Under the pieces are notes generated by a model. The model saw only the letters and a program-made list of their open reading frames with translations, ran no database searches and was not told the origin of the DNA. Source: Mortierella alpina (Eukaryota; Mortierellomycota; Mortierellomycetes; Mortierellales; Mortierellaceae). Taken from it: DNA of 64,000 nucleotides. The stretch covers positions 186,001 through 250,000 of the forward strand of contig JANATF010000002.1 of assembly GCA_029449245.1 (NCBI GenBank), given 5' to 3'. Each line of letters begins with the position of its first letter. Position 1 is the first letter of the stretch. Positions 9,369-21,500 of this stretch are shown piece by piece. The translations under genes were made by a program, and so were the position numbers.

Positions 9369-12280
9369 TCAGAAGCAAAACACATTGTTATCTACAAAAT
9401 CCTTGCCATACAGCTCTGTCAAAACCGGGAGGCAGCAAAGATTGATCATGGGTGGAGGGCCACAAAGCAGCACTATCCTACTTGACAAGTCTTCACTCGA
9501 CTCGGCAGAGTCCCACTGGCGCGGGAACAGGTGTTCCTTGATCATCTCCTTGTTGATGTAGCCCGTTCCATAATCCCAATAGCCGGGTTTCTCCTCCGAC
9601 AGCACATGCCAGAGGCGGAAGCGATCAGATCCGAGGTCATGGCCAAGGTCGTCAACCTCTTTACGCATCAAGATGTCGTCCTCTGTTCGATTGCCAAAGA
9701 GCAGCGACACCTTAGTAGCATCCTGTGCCTTATCGAGCAGGAGGGCTTGCATGATCTGATACATTGGGGTAAGGCCTGTACCACCACAGATCATACCAAT
9801 CTGCGAGCACTTGCCTTTCCTTCCAGACGAGTGTGAGTATTGACCTTGACCGTTGTAGGTGAAGCTTCCAGTTGGGCCTTTGATCGCAACCCTTTCGCCG
9901 ACAGTCATAGAGTCCAGATACTGCGAAACAACACCCCCGTCTGGGAATCGAGGCTCGGTGTCTTTGAAGTAGATCTTGACGACCAGATCAAGATGACCTT
10001 GCTGGTGCGGCAGACTGGTTGGAGTATAGGCTCGGATATGCAGTGCATCGTTCGTCTTGATCCTCAGGAAGATGTGGCTGCCAAGAGGAAGACCAAGAAG
10101 CTGATGGGGATGGCCAAATGCAAATCGGAGCAACCTGGTGTTGTGAGTCAAGTAGATCTTCTCCACCAGCGTTACGTCCTGCCACTTTTTCGGCTGCAGA
10201 AATGGCACCGACATAGCACTTTGGGACGAAAGGTGGCTCGGCGGCGGAGTGAGCGGCTCGGCTGAATCAGCCCTGGCTGGAACATCTTCCTTGACTTGTG
10301 GAGCAGTCGCCGCTAGCTCTCCGATGTAATACTTGGCAAGTAGCTCTCGTGCTTTGGCAGAATGGATAGCATCAAAGTCCTCGGTGCAGTCGTCCCCCGC
10401 GTTCATGGTGATACTGTCGGCTCCCCCAGGATGCTCTTGCAAGAATGCGGTGCAATCGTACACCTTGCCGCTGAGAATGATCCAGCAGTCGTCCTCTGTA
10501 GAGTGCTTCGAGACCATGTCTGCTGTATAAAACTTGGTTCCAGAGGGTAGTGTCGCTACAGCCTTGTCGGTTTTGCTGGTGGTCGCATCCAATTTTGCAC
10601 TCTCAGCCTTGGTCTCCACTGGCTGGTTCTTAATAACTGCCGTGGTCAGGATAGGAGCGGGACTGTTTGTGTGCGCGATATCGTCCTTGACCATTCCAAC
10701 AGCTTTGGGTCCCATCCATCCCCCGCCGCTATCTGGTCCTGGTACTGTTGGATGAGTAAACGTAAGCATCAACTCGCCGGCATCCTCTCCTGAAACTGCC
10801 AGATCGACTTGGACGCGGTACCAGCAATTGTTCATCATCCCCATCAGGTTCCAGTTCAAATCCCTTGGTTGAGTATTCAAAGTACTATCCCACGCTCGGA
10901 CATGGATGTCTTTGCACTTGAGCAGCTGCCGCACAGGGACCTTGATCGACCAAAAGCACCAGCACCAATACCTCTGCCTCGGGAAGGGGTCCCTGCAAAA
11001 CTGAAACTCTGGTCGCTCCTCAGGGTGATCGAGGTCAGACACAAGCCAGGACTTTCCAGAATCAAGCGTGATCTCGACTCGAGTGATCTTCTTACATCCG
11101 CCATTGTACGCGTATCCACTGATTGTGATTTCCTTGCCCAACGCTTGAGAGTCAGAGATAGATACAGCCGATCCATGAGCCGGTGAGGCGATGGCACTGT
11201 TGATGTTGAGCTCGTTAATGGTGTATTCCGGTCGCGTCCACCATTGTTCCCGCTTGGCCATGTCTGCATCGCTGACGATCGACGGCAAGACTCGGTTGTC
11301 GTGATAGTGGTACCAACTGTCAGACCTAACCTCCGTCACAGTGATCTTGGACAAATACTTGATCATCCGCCCACCAATGACACCCGGTACGATTAACCGG
11401 ATTGGGAAGCCATGGTCTGGGGTAAGCCTGGCCCCGTTCATCTCGTACGCAATCAGCACATCGTTCATCGGATTGAGAACTCGCTCCAGGGACAGACTTG
11501 TTCCGTAGGTTCCATTGGGTAGTTTGTCAGATCCATCAAAGCACACGAATTTAGCCTTCTCTTGAAGTCCACCGCACATGTTGAGCAAAAGATCCCTGAC
11601 AAGCACCCCTTTCCATACTGCTGTTGACACGGCGCCTGGACCCCAGTTGAAACCGATTGACTGTTTGTGCATGTTCTGCTCTTTCCGTCGATTTCCAGCG
11701 CAGACGAGGGTCACAGGTAGCGTGACACTGGGTAGCTGTTCGAGCAATGCCATAGAAAGAGTCACCTCCCCGTTCACGTGGCTGATGAAATAAGAGAGTC
11801 AATGAGAGGGCGGATGAGTGCACAGTCGCGGTAAAATAAATTCTTGTCTAGATATAAGCATCGACCTCCCAAATTGACGGCTGCTTTACCCTTCAATAGA
11901 CAGCACATGGGTTTCCCATGAGAGCTGAGGGACAGGACCGTGGTTTCGGACATAGTGTATTGAGCTTGGAGTGACAAACCCTTTGCTTAAGAGGAGTGGC
12001 ACAGGTGGTTCACAGTTGAATGGGTGTTTTCCTGTGTATACGTGCGTGAATTGAATGTATCGAAGGTTAACCTTTAAGGCTCCTGTGTGCGGGTATGGCA
12101 TTGAGCTGCTTTTTTACAAACTATCTGTGCAGTGGTGGACTGGCTGTGTGTACCTGTGAGGCGAATAAGTTCTGGATGCCTCTCTATCCATTTGTCGGGG
12201 GTATTGGCATCGCGAGGATCAAGTTGTATTTTTGAGTTTTCTTGGTCTTTGGGGTATTCGTCAATGTTGATAGAGGTCAT
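9369..12280 (-). CDS. Assimilatory nitrate reductase, copy 1
   Basis: The exons are 12280-12154, 12031-11890 and 11781-9369, giving 894 codons (893 aa). Introns are 122 and 108 nt with good GT/AG ends. The enzyme reduces nitrate to nitrite in the cytosol. Domains in order: molybdopterin/sulfite-oxidase-like (HPFNCEPP across the first junction, HYVRNHG, and the Mo-ligating Cys in VTLVCAGNRRKEQN near residue 117); Mo dimerisation region; cytochrome b5 (HPGG near 539, second haem His in FDAIHSAKA); FAD-binding (RAYTPTS near 672); and NAD(P)H-binding (GGTGLTPMYQ near 755, LLCGPPPM), ending VFCF. This is the standard eukaryotic architecture at full length. A TATA-like TATAAA lies at 12345-12340, 60 bp before the start. 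It diverges from the nitrate transporter across 914 bp. Confidence 0.95.
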
Positions 12281-13194
12281 TGTAGGCAGCAGAGGAGTGA
12301 AAAGTATGTGGTTTCCTGATGATTTTGCACACTTGGCTCTTTATAAAGGGCACCTTCAAGCAAAGTTCACTTGGATCAGGATCCTTTGCCCTCCACTTGC
12401 CCTCCACTGTAAACACATGGATACGTGATTTATGTAAGAGCACTCGAAGGGCAGCTTACACGTTATTCTTTATCAACGCGAGTCCATATCTGATAGGGGC
12501 TTGTGATTCGGACTATGTCTTTGATGCGAATAACGTGAATGGCTTTCATACGGCATACAACGAGGTACTGTCTGTCGCTTTTACCGTGGCCATCTGAAGG
12601 TGGAACGATTGAGCATATGATTGTCGTGAGCTCTCCTACACCGTCACTCGAATTTTTTCGGCGAAAACGTGATTCCATATCGGTCCAGGGTTGTGATCCG
12701 GGCGTAGGTCTCTGATGCGAATAACGTGGATGCCTTGTTTGCGTGCAACACAGAGATCTTTAGTCTGTATTTGTCCTCTTAACGGAAGGGTGCACGCGTA
12801 GTCTTCTAATTAAACCGGGGGGAAGTGCCGTACAGTGGGCCAGTCCGCACTGTGGCACAAGCCATTTCCTCGTCAAAGTTAACCTCGTATTCTTGGTACC
12901 ACGGCGACCCCCCACGAGCATTGAAATAGTGTTCAATGCGTCTATCTTGACTAGGCTCGCTTGTACTTTACATGTGTTTCACGGATCATTGGAACGTTAC
13001 ATAGGCACAAAGCTTGGTCTCGATAGTTTTTTTTTGTCACAGATCAGTCATTCGTCACTCTACGATTCCTACTGGCTCACGGGCTATAAAAGGTCTCCCC
13101 ACCTTCGAGACGTTCACCAGCAATCTTGATACGTTACGAAATCGACAAACCCACCCAGTGTTCTTTTCTCTCACACATTCAACACGCAAGCAAC
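12281..13194. promoter_or_regulatory. Divergent nitrate reductase / nitrate transporter promoter (left arm)
   Basis: This 914-bp region serves two genes. TATA-like boxes sit at 12345-12340 (toward nitrate reductase) and 13085-13091 (toward the transporter). GATA-type sites fitting HGATAR occur near 12468-12495 (TGATAA on the minus strand, TGATAG on the plus strand); in ascomycetes such sites bind AreA/NIT2 nitrogen regulators. A diverged direct repeat lies at 12476-12541 and 12666-12732. That this region responds to nitrate is an inference from context. Confidence 0.6.
12476..12732 (+). repeat. Diverged 66-bp direct repeat in the divergent promoter
   Basis: Copy A is about 12476-12541 and copy B about 12666-12732. 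They share TCCATATC, TTGTGAT and a perfect core TGATGCGAATAACGTG followed by ATG. The core is more conserved than its surroundings, as expected of a binding site. The right arm carries the same pair at about 31083-31149 and 31274-31339. Confidence 0.6.
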
Positions 13195-14875
13195 ATGACG
13201 CTAGTAGCCACACTTTTTCCACAACGGATCGTGATTGATGAGGAGGGAAAGGCAACCAACATCAAACTGTTCTCCTTTGGTCGGCCGCACATGCGATCTA
13301 TGCATCTCTCATGGCTATCCTTCTTCATCGCCTTCATCGGATGGTTCGCCATCCCTCCTCTCATGCCCACCATCAAAGCCGATCTCCAACTCGCCCCCAG
13401 TGAAATCTCAAAAGCTAATCTCACCAGTGTCAGCGCTACTATCCTGGCTCGATTGATGATTGTAAGGCAACGATTTACTGTATCAAGGACACAACGAGTG
13501 TCGATCTTCCGCATGGTATTAATTGCCATTCCTTCGCTTACTGCCTACAGGGACCCTTATGTGATCGCTACGGGCCTAGGAAAGCCATGGCTGGACTGCT
13601 TCTTCTTGGATCCATCCCCATCGGACTATCCGGACTCGTATCAGACGCCGACGGGTTGATCATCGTAAGGTTCTTTATTGGTATCATTGGTGCTTCGTTT
13701 GTGCCATGCCAATACTGGGCCTCGCAGATGTTTTCGTCAGAAATTGTTGGAACTGCCAATGCTATCTGCGGCGGCTTTGGCAACATGGGAGCTGGAGTTT
13801 CTTACTTTTTGATCCCACTACTCTATAACGCTGTCTCCACCAGTCTGCCTCCTCACCAGGCATGGCGTATCACGTTAGTCATACCCGCCTGTCTCTGTAT
13901 TCTCATGGCCACGGTGGACTACTTCTTGGGTGACGACTGTCCAAACGGTGACTGGAAGAGCCGTGGTTCAAAGCCCGCTGGTTATGATGTGGAGCAGCAG
14001 GGAATGCCACAGCCAAGTTCCGACTGTGATTCTATCCAGACTGACAAGTCAGGCGAGGAAAAGTCAGCCAACCTTAAAGAGAAATCAAGCAAGGGTATCA
14101 TTGTGTCTGGTTCCAGTCCTGCTCAGCAACCTTCAATACTCATGGACTTGCTGGTTCAGCTCAAGAACCCAGCTGTGCTGATTCTCATGGTTCAGTACGG
14201 ATGTTCCTTTGGACTGGAGTTGGCAGTCGACAACATCATCGGAGAGTTCTTCCATTCGCATTTCGGACTTTCTCAAACTACATCCGGCATGCTGGGCTCG
14301 ATCTTTGGACTGATGAATCTCTTTTCTCGTGCAAGTGGAGGCATGCTGGCCGACTATGTCAACACGTTGATTGGCGAAGGTGTCCAAGGTCGCATGCTTG
14401 TCCACTTTTGCATCCTTGTGCTCGAGGGAGCCTTTCTCATCGGTTTCTCATTTGCAATGGGCGCCTTGAGATCTTCACTCGTCGTACTGGTTCTCTTCAG
14501 CTACTTTGTCCAAGCTGGATGCGGTAGCACATTCTGTACGTTCGTGCTTGATCTCTGTCCCCCCGCTCTCCCGGTCTACACCGTGCCGCTCAGTCACTAA
14601 CCTGGTCTAAACGACTTGCACCTATGTATATTTTCATAGCCATCGTCCCCTTTGCCAACCCAAAGAGCATGGGTGCCGTATACGGCCTCATTGGTGCCGG
14701 CGGAAGCATTGGCTCCATTCTATTCAACTACACCTTCAGTGTATACGGCACCAATTATGTCGATGCCTTCCGCGTCATTGGCTATGCCGTCCTTGCAGCA
14801 GCACTCCTCACTTTACTGCTCAAAGTCCAAAGTCGAATGCTCTTGGGCTTATTTATCTCGAAATTAAACCCATAA
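13195..14875 (+). CDS. High-affinity nitrate transporter (NNP/NRT2 family, MFS), copy 1
   Basis: The exons are 13195-13461, 13551-14535 and 14640-14875, giving 496 codons (495 aa); introns are 89 and 104 nt. This plasma-membrane carrier imports nitrate with protons. Family signs: the MFS loop motif GPLCDRYGPRKAMAG at the first splice junction (residue 90 on), AICGGFGNMGAGVSYF near 164 (the NNP signature region), and about 12 hydrophobic segments with a hydrophilic central loop (residues about 215-275). The third exon begins S-IVPFANPKSMGAVYG, matching NRT2/CrnA proteins. Its last 14 codons and stop lie in a 44-bp unit that is repeated directly downstream. The gene diverges from nitrate reductase, a common arrangement in fungal nitrate clusters. 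Confidence 0.93.
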
Positions 14876-14919
14876 GTCGAACGTTCTTCGGGCTTGTTTA
14901 TCTCGAAATTGACCCATAA
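14832..14919 (+). repeat. 44-bp tandem duplication spanning the transporter stop codon
   Basis: Unit 1 is 14832-14875 and unit 2 is 14876-14919. Both run from GTCGAA to CCCATAA with about six mismatches. Unit 1 encodes the last residues and stop of the transporter; unit 2 keeps a TAA at the matching place. A polyadenylation-like AATAAA follows near 14924. The right arm has the same structure at about 28896-28983. Confidence 0.75.
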
Positions 14920-16895
14920 GTATTAATAAACGATCTTTAATATACAGATGCGCTCTCCTATACCTTACGGCGACTTGATGTTTGCTGCATGTTGCCCGGG
15001 CGCTTTCGGCGTGTGATAGTCAGCGGTCATTGTCGACCTACCCAGCCTCACGCCTTCGCATTTTCCACTCTGTAAAGGTTTTGAAAGAAAAGCTATAACC
15101 CGCCTTACAATTATGTGACCACGACTTGCACCATCTTATTACCTCCTCCATGCAGGAAGTGCCTCGTTGTTGCAGCGTGACAGCATGACATGTAAGCTTT
15201 GTCCATCAGAGATCTCTCAGAGTGAGAGAGAGAGCTGCCAAGGCTGCCGAGCTATGGGATTCCTGATCCTCCTTTGTGCATTGGCACGATCCACTCGGAT
15301 ATTTGGGTTCGAGGATCCTGCCGGAACTGACGAGGTGGTGGGTGCGCTGGTCTGTAAGGGCTGCGAGTCGAAACTGCTGATGTGGGCATGGGTAGAGGTC
15401 GAGTTGGGACGACGCACTAAGGTTGCTAGTAATCGGTCCAGACACACTGCAACGATGGATGCCTGCTATTTTTGCCACACGGAGGTTTGCCTTCGGTCCA
15501 TCTCTGGGCTCAACCAACACAGGTGCATAGCACATACTGCGCATTGTTTGGACGAGTTTTGGGACCGCGGGGGCTGAACTCGCGTTGCGTGCTTTTCCTG
15601 CTGGTCTAAAGCGGGCTGTCGCAGGCAAGAAGTGGAGAAAACAGCGGTCAACTGTCTCTGTACCATACTCTTCAACTTCGAGTGCGCTTATCCGTATAGC
15701 CTTCCTTACCGGTCGAGGATACCCCGAAGCTCAGAAAGCACTCTTGACCAGCACTGGATGTCTCTGATAGTTTGTGGTGCTGTTGAGGAAGGTGCTTTTA
15801 CTTGGCTAGTTTGTTTTCACAGATTCGAATCCCAAGCCAAAATGCCCGCTGCCATTCTGTGTATTACATCCCGAGACAAAGAGTGGCCCGAGGACGATGG
15901 GAGTACCTCGCTGTCGCTAGTTCCACTGAAGCATCCATGACGTCCACTCTATTTTCAATGCGATGACGGCGTTGACTCTCCGCTCCTCTAGTCCATGGCG
16001 ACTACCCTGCTAGCCAAAAACTCCCGCAGTCCCACTCGAGCGTTCTGCTCTTGCTATGACGTTGGGCTAAGCACGCGTTGGTGCTTCCAGTTCAGGCAGG
16101 TAATGCCAGTGACACAATCGCGTGGCTGTGAGGAGCGTGAGTGAGGTAGTTAGTCATCGGACCGACTGGTGATGAGGCGATGGTTCTGCTGCAGATGCAT
16201 GGTGATGCATGGTTATGGTTCCTGTGTCCTGATGGATGGCCTGCGCCTTCTCCTTTCCCAATAATCTACTGCTGTTATGGCACGAGGCCTGGCTCTGCTG
16301 AGCTGGGGCTGCGTTTCCAAAGATCCGAAGGAGTCGGCTCTGCTCACAACAAGGCTAATTGACATGGTGCACATGTGATTAGCAAGGCAAAATAGACAGA
16401 CAGATGGACAGACATACAGGACCTACAGGATGCGCGCTGCAGCGACAGGCTTACGAAAAGCGATGCTGGTGAGGAGGCTGTTGTGAAGCGTGGGCAGCAT
16501 GAAGCGGACAGGATCGAGACCCAGAGACAGCGAGCGTTGTTGTCCTGTTCCCATCCCATGGACTCCTGAGACGTGATACAACAACGTCACAAATGGATCA
16601 GGGGCAAGCGTGACGTTTGCCAAAGGCATGGTCGACCATGGTGCAGCCCATGGTGCGGGAGGATGCGCCTGGTTTGTTTTCTAATGGCACTGAAGCGGAG
16701 GCCGAGATGAGATCCATTCCAGAGAGAGGCCAACTCTGAGCGCAGTTGTGCAAAAATGGCGACAAACTGCGCTCAATCCTGCCTAGTTGACTAGTCCATA
16801 GTCGGCGGGGCGGGCCAGATTGTGGAGAAAAGACAACTCTGAGCGCATTCTTACAAATGCGCACAGAAAACGCGCTCAATCCTGCCTAGGTACTT
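14876..16895. other. Two kilobases of left arm without a recognised gene
   Basis: Short ORFs occur on both strands (for example 15167-15577 plus) but none has a recognised motif. A (GA)n tract near 15217-15235 differs by four bases between arms and changes one such ORF, which argues against coding. Foldback repeats lie at its right end. An older decayed element is possible. Confidence 0.5.
16731..16890. repeat. Pair of GAGCGC foldback repeats
   Basis: Unit 1 (from 16731) holds TGAGCGCAGTT at 16737-16747 and its exact complement AACTGCGCTCA at 16765-16775, with a 17-base loop. Unit 2 (from 16834) has the same ends, CAACTCTGAGCGC and GCGCTCAATCCTGCCTAG, with a different centre. A half unit (CAACTTTGAGCGCAT) begins at 16932, beyond the DIRS target site. 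The stems could form hairpins; they may be small non-autonomous elements. No function can be assigned. Confidence 0.6.
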
Positions 16896-17625
16896 AAAAT
16901 TCTGGAAATCGAGGTCCAATTCCTGAAGTAGTCAACTTTGAGCGCATTTGTATTCCTAATCGCTATATTTCGACATGTCGCGCTTGAATCAACGCTAGTA
17001 GCAGAATGAATGACCATGACCATGACCGTGCAAAGGAAAACACCATTCAAAACAAACCCCTTCCAGTCACACACTCCGTTCCTACACAGACCCCTCTGCT
17101 CAAGACATTCTCGTTATGGTTTATTGCAGAGTCCTGGACTGTTTAAAGAAGTGGCTAGATCAATTGAATGTTGGGTCTAAAGTGGTGCACTCCGTGTAAC
17201 ACTGGGAGGAGAGAAGCAGGGTTCCGCGAACCTACCCAAATCTCTCTGCAAACAGGCTCAAAAAAAATAACCACTTTGCAAACTAGACCAAATGATTGGC
17301 CAGGAAGCGTCGAAAAAATGACCACTTTTACAGCTAGACCAAACGACAGGCTGAGATTGATTCTTGCACATAGAGACTTCGAGGAGAGCAACGTACCTTG
17401 CAAATAAAGAGATTCTCAGACACGGTGCACAAGTTCCACTCTATCTCTTATCGTCTTCGTCTGTGTATATACATGGGCACAACGCTGTCTCTTTCCTGCC
17501 TCTCTCCTTATCGCTCCCTCTTTCGTTCTTTCTCTGTCCTCTTTCTCTGTACCTCTCCTCTTACTCTTTTCCCGACTCCTCTATCATCTCTCTCGTCGCC
17601 CTCTCTGCCTCTCCATCCATCCAAC
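16896..17625. other. Innermost part of left arm, promoter-like CT-rich end
   Basis: No gene is seen. A short imperfect direct repeat (ACCACTTTGCAAACTAGACC and GACCACTTTTACAGCTAGACC) lies at about 17270-17340. The last 150 bases are CT-rich, like a fungal core promoter or 5' leader, and lead into the ORF at 17635. The mirror copy is 21897-22627, interrupted from the rest of the right arm by the DIRS element. Confidence 0.5.
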
Positions 17626-17634
17626 TACGCCAGA

Positions 17635-18411
17635 ATGAGCAATTCAATCCACAGTAACAGAAGCCGCCGCTCACATCAACAAAGTCCAGGAAGGACATGG
17701 CGCAATAGTGGTGATGACACCGACAGTGAGCCGAATGACGGGTATGATGGATTCGCTTCGGATGCAGAACAATCTGTCAATTTTATTGCGCGTTCAGGCG
17801 ATAGAAATCGCAACAACCTTGGTTGGGGAGAAGAGGTGGAGGAGAACTATGAGCCTCAGTATTCCCTGTAACTCCAGTAAGTAGATTTTCATTCTTCTGC
17901 TCGTTTTTCATCATATTAGTTGAACATGCTATTTAACTTCCTTTTGTGTTAACGTTGCAGTTGAAGGTACGGATGGACCGTATGCTGTCCACACCACGCA
18001 GCCAACGTCGCCCTCCGTATCAACAAACGAGCCAGGCTTATCACCGAGTCGATAGCTACCAAGATGACGACCTACAAAGGACGGTTCACTATATGTGCAA
18101 AAGACGCAGCAGGAAGATCCGACTGTAAGCCCAAGAGTTGTCTATCACGTTGCGTGTATGCAGCGAAAAATCATCCATCTCTCATACCTCATTCCTATCG
18201 CAATCAGAAAGAGTTGGTAGAGGGCTTGCGTACAACGCAAAAAGCTAAACAGTCTCTGCATCACCAAGGGGTTATTATCTCGCCCAACGGACGCTCCCCC
18301 CCTTCCGATGCTGGAGCACCACTCATCAACCGCCGTCGTGGCGTCGCAAGTAGTGGAACACCCACCAACCGTCGTGCTGAACAACCACAAGTTCGTATTA
18401 GCTATTAACAA
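17635..18411 (+). pseudogene. Possible N-terminal exons of the loop hAT gene
   Basis: An ATG at 17635 opens a 78-codon hydrophilic Ser/Arg/Asp-rich stretch ending near 17871. It is followed by a GTAAGT-like donor and, after a T-rich gap, a GCAG at about 17960. Further open stretches reach 18411 in other frames. The composition resembles the disordered N-terminal tails of large hAT transposases. I could not build one continuous frame, so whether this belongs to the transposase downstream is uncertain. Confidence 0.35.
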
Positions 18412-18534
18412 CACGCAGTGTTGTTAGATCATTCTTTCCGTTCTAACCTTTGATTTCAATGAATAGGTAGGGCGCCAGCAAATGGAGCTTAGGCCGGCGC
18501 CACTGCTGCACAACGCCGGAGCCTAGCAGCATTC

Positions 18535-21500
18535 CAGCATCAGGCTCATCAACATTTTTCCCAGCAACAGAACCAGTACGTCCCTACTCCGCAATATGAA
18601 CAGCGGCAATTCATGCACTACAGTCATCAAGCACTCCAGTACCCACCAACTGGTGGTTTCCATACCCCAAATCCTTTCCAAGCGAGTCCGCAACAGCAGC
18701 AAAAGCAGCAGCAAAGCAGCAGCAGCAGCGGAAACGACCTCACATGGATGATCACGATCAGTCAGGAACACCTCGCAGCACACATCACCAGGATCACAAC
18801 ATCATGTCGCCACCTACCAGTGGATATTATATTTTCAGCCCTGCCGGTGTTCACCAGCACCAAACTGCGTATTTGCCTTATCAAGCACAGCCCATGGCTC
18901 CGCACAACGACACAGCGCAGTTTATGATTCCCATCCAAATGCAGCCACAGTTGCAGCCAGCAACCACACTTCCACCTTCGGCGCCCTACTACAGCGTGAT
19001 CTATCCGACTCGACTTTAGCGTCGGTCGAACAGCCATTACATTTGTTCTCGAGCCATCTCTCATCCGAACATCAGTCTAAAAAGACAGCACCCAGCATTG
19101 AAACTCTCATCAAAGAATCTGCCTCAAAAGCTGCTTCCACCCTGAGAAAAAAAGTGACCGAAAAGGACTACGAGAACCGGATAAGGGCTGCTCAACAAGC
19201 GTACGGTGGAAGTGATGCCTGGTGCCGCCTATACAAACGTCTGCCTATTGGAAACCTGCCAATAGTGGACGAGTACAGGGACAATCCTCCACCCCCTTCA
19301 CTGCATCTGCTCTTGGATGTACCGATTAACAAGGCACGCAAGAATAGCGAAGTGTGGCATTTCTTCAAACAACGGCCGAAAGATGAGGATACTGCAGCGC
19401 TCCCCTACCGCTACAAGTACATCTACAATAACGATAAAAACTGCGAAATTGTTGACGGCGATGGGAGCGACAGTCAGGATGATGTTGATGATGGTGGTGA
19501 TGGAAGCAACAACGACAACAACAACAACAACAATAACGGTAACGATAATGATAATGACAACAGTAACGGCAATGGTAGCGGTGGCAAGGGCAAGGGCAAC
19601 AAGACCGCGAAACCCTCGCCAAATGTATATCGTTGTCACATGTTGATAACAGCCGCTACTGGGACTGAACCGGAAGTTCGCTGTGGAAGACCTTATTCCA
19701 CGACGGCCGGACCTTCAAGACGGAGGCACATGGACAAGCATCATCCTGGTGTGCGTACCGCCGTGCTCAACTTTCAGCGGCTGCAACTTTTAGTCCAGAA
19801 ATCGGAAGACCTCATCTCCACAAACGTGGACGACTCCAACCAACCAAAATGTAACTGTGGAGGTGATAGTCGTGACCAGAAGGTACCGTAGGGCGACTAT
19901 GCTAAGCAGCAGTTCTCTGAAAGTGTGCTCAAAGTGTCTTCCATTTTTAAATCTGACAACTCCCAATCATTTTTTCATTCGGTTGCTTCCGCCCAGAGGT
20001 TTTCGGAGTTGCTAATTGACCTCATCTCGGAGACGTCTGTGGCGATGAATGTTATTCAGCACGAGGCTTTCAAGAAGATCATCTCTTACGCCCACCCCTC
20101 TTTGAAGGTCCAGGATCGAGAAACCCTATGGCAGCTGCTGGAGAAAAAGATAGTGGACACCAGGGGAAGACTTGTGGAGGAGCTACGTCGAGATTGCCCG
20201 AATAGCTCACTTACGGCAGACTCGTGGACTAGCGAGGACGGCAGAAAATTTCAAGCCGTAACGTATCACTATTTGACTCCAGAGTTTGAGATGGGAAAGG
20301 TGCTTATTGGTATGGACCAGATCCTGGAGCCACAGCAGAAAGCAGAGGTTCTTTTGGATAGTCTCAGTAAGAGCGTTGGCGCTGTAGTGACATGTCATTG
20401 ACAACATGCAATTTGATTTCTAACCTTTCGCCGCTCATTTTTTTTCTCAATGATTTACTTCAAGAACGAACCTTGCGCCAATGGAACCTCGAAAATAATG
20501 TGGTTTCAACAACTACTGACCAAGGGTCAAACGTAAAGAAGTGCATGGCGCTATATAGCGACGAGTCTAAAGCCACCTGGCTCCCATGTGCTGCTCACAA
20601 GGTTCAAATCGCCATCAACAACGCCTGGAAGGAAGGAGGAGCCCTACCGCTGCTGGACAAGTGCAGGAAAATTTCGAGGTTATTCAAAAACAAGGACGTG
20701 GTAGCAGATCGACTTGCCAAATTTCAGCAACAGGATGGAAAGGAGAACGTCAAGCCAGTCACCATGAATGAAACTCGTTGGAACTCGCGTTTTGATATGA
20801 TTAAGCGGATCATCAAGCTCAAGGAACCCATTAACCAAACTATCAGTTACTTCTCCGATCGCACCGCCGAACTTCCCACACATATCAAACTTGACGAGCT
20901 CAAAAGTTGCTCACTGTCGCGTGAGGAACTGGATGTTCTTGACGACATTCATAGCCTTCTGAAAAATGCAAGCGAATACGGGAACACAATGGGAGCATCG
21001 ACCATACCAACAATATCAACCATGTATATACGGGCACTCAAACTTTTACCCGACTTCAGTATTATGAAAACAGACATCGGCAGGACGTCTTCAATAGCCT
21101 GGAAAAGGGAATCAAAGCTCGCTGGTCCCTTACTCCTCCAACACCCCCAGTTAAACCGGTTGCCAGGAATGCCTACGGGGAAGAGGTTCCCATCTCAGCT
21201 ACAAAGCAGGCCGAATATGACACCCAGGTGCAGAGGTTTAACATCGAGAAACAACAGCTCAATACTCTTCTTGTCGCCATGTACCTAGACCCCACCCTCA
21301 TAGACAACGACGTCTGGCTTGGCGTAACCGGCGAAGCGGCCAGGGCTAAGGCCATGGATCTTCTCAAACACGAGATCCTCCGCGATCTAGAAGTGGCCAA
21401 CGACCAAGAGCATTTGCCGAAAATGGACATGTCCAAGACAGCGCAGGCAGCTATTCTCCTGTATGAGCAGGAAGCAGAGCGGTTGAGGGTCAATGACCGG

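Larger units (their letters stand above)
4734..17625 (+). repeat. Large inverted repeat, left arm (nitrate cluster)
   Basis: This arm is the reverse complement of 21897-22627 plus 26924-39082. The outer end is set where identity stops just past the nitrite reductase stop codon (4734 and 39082). The inner end lies in a CT-rich stretch containing TCCATCCATCCA (about 17625 and 21897). Differences I found: substitutions at 4850, 4928, 4940, 5311 and 15797; one A fewer in the nitrite reductase A-run near 6774; four extra bases of GA repeat near 15230; one T indel near 17556; and no DIRS element at 16895/16896. Arm lengths are 12,892 and 12,890 bp once the DIRS element is excluded. This is a very recent inverted duplication. 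Confidence 0.95.

Noticed and set aside
15167-15577. Cys-containing 136-codon ORF in the arm
   Set aside because: A GA-repeat length difference between the arms changes its start region, and an equally long ORF lies on the other strand. There is no domain.
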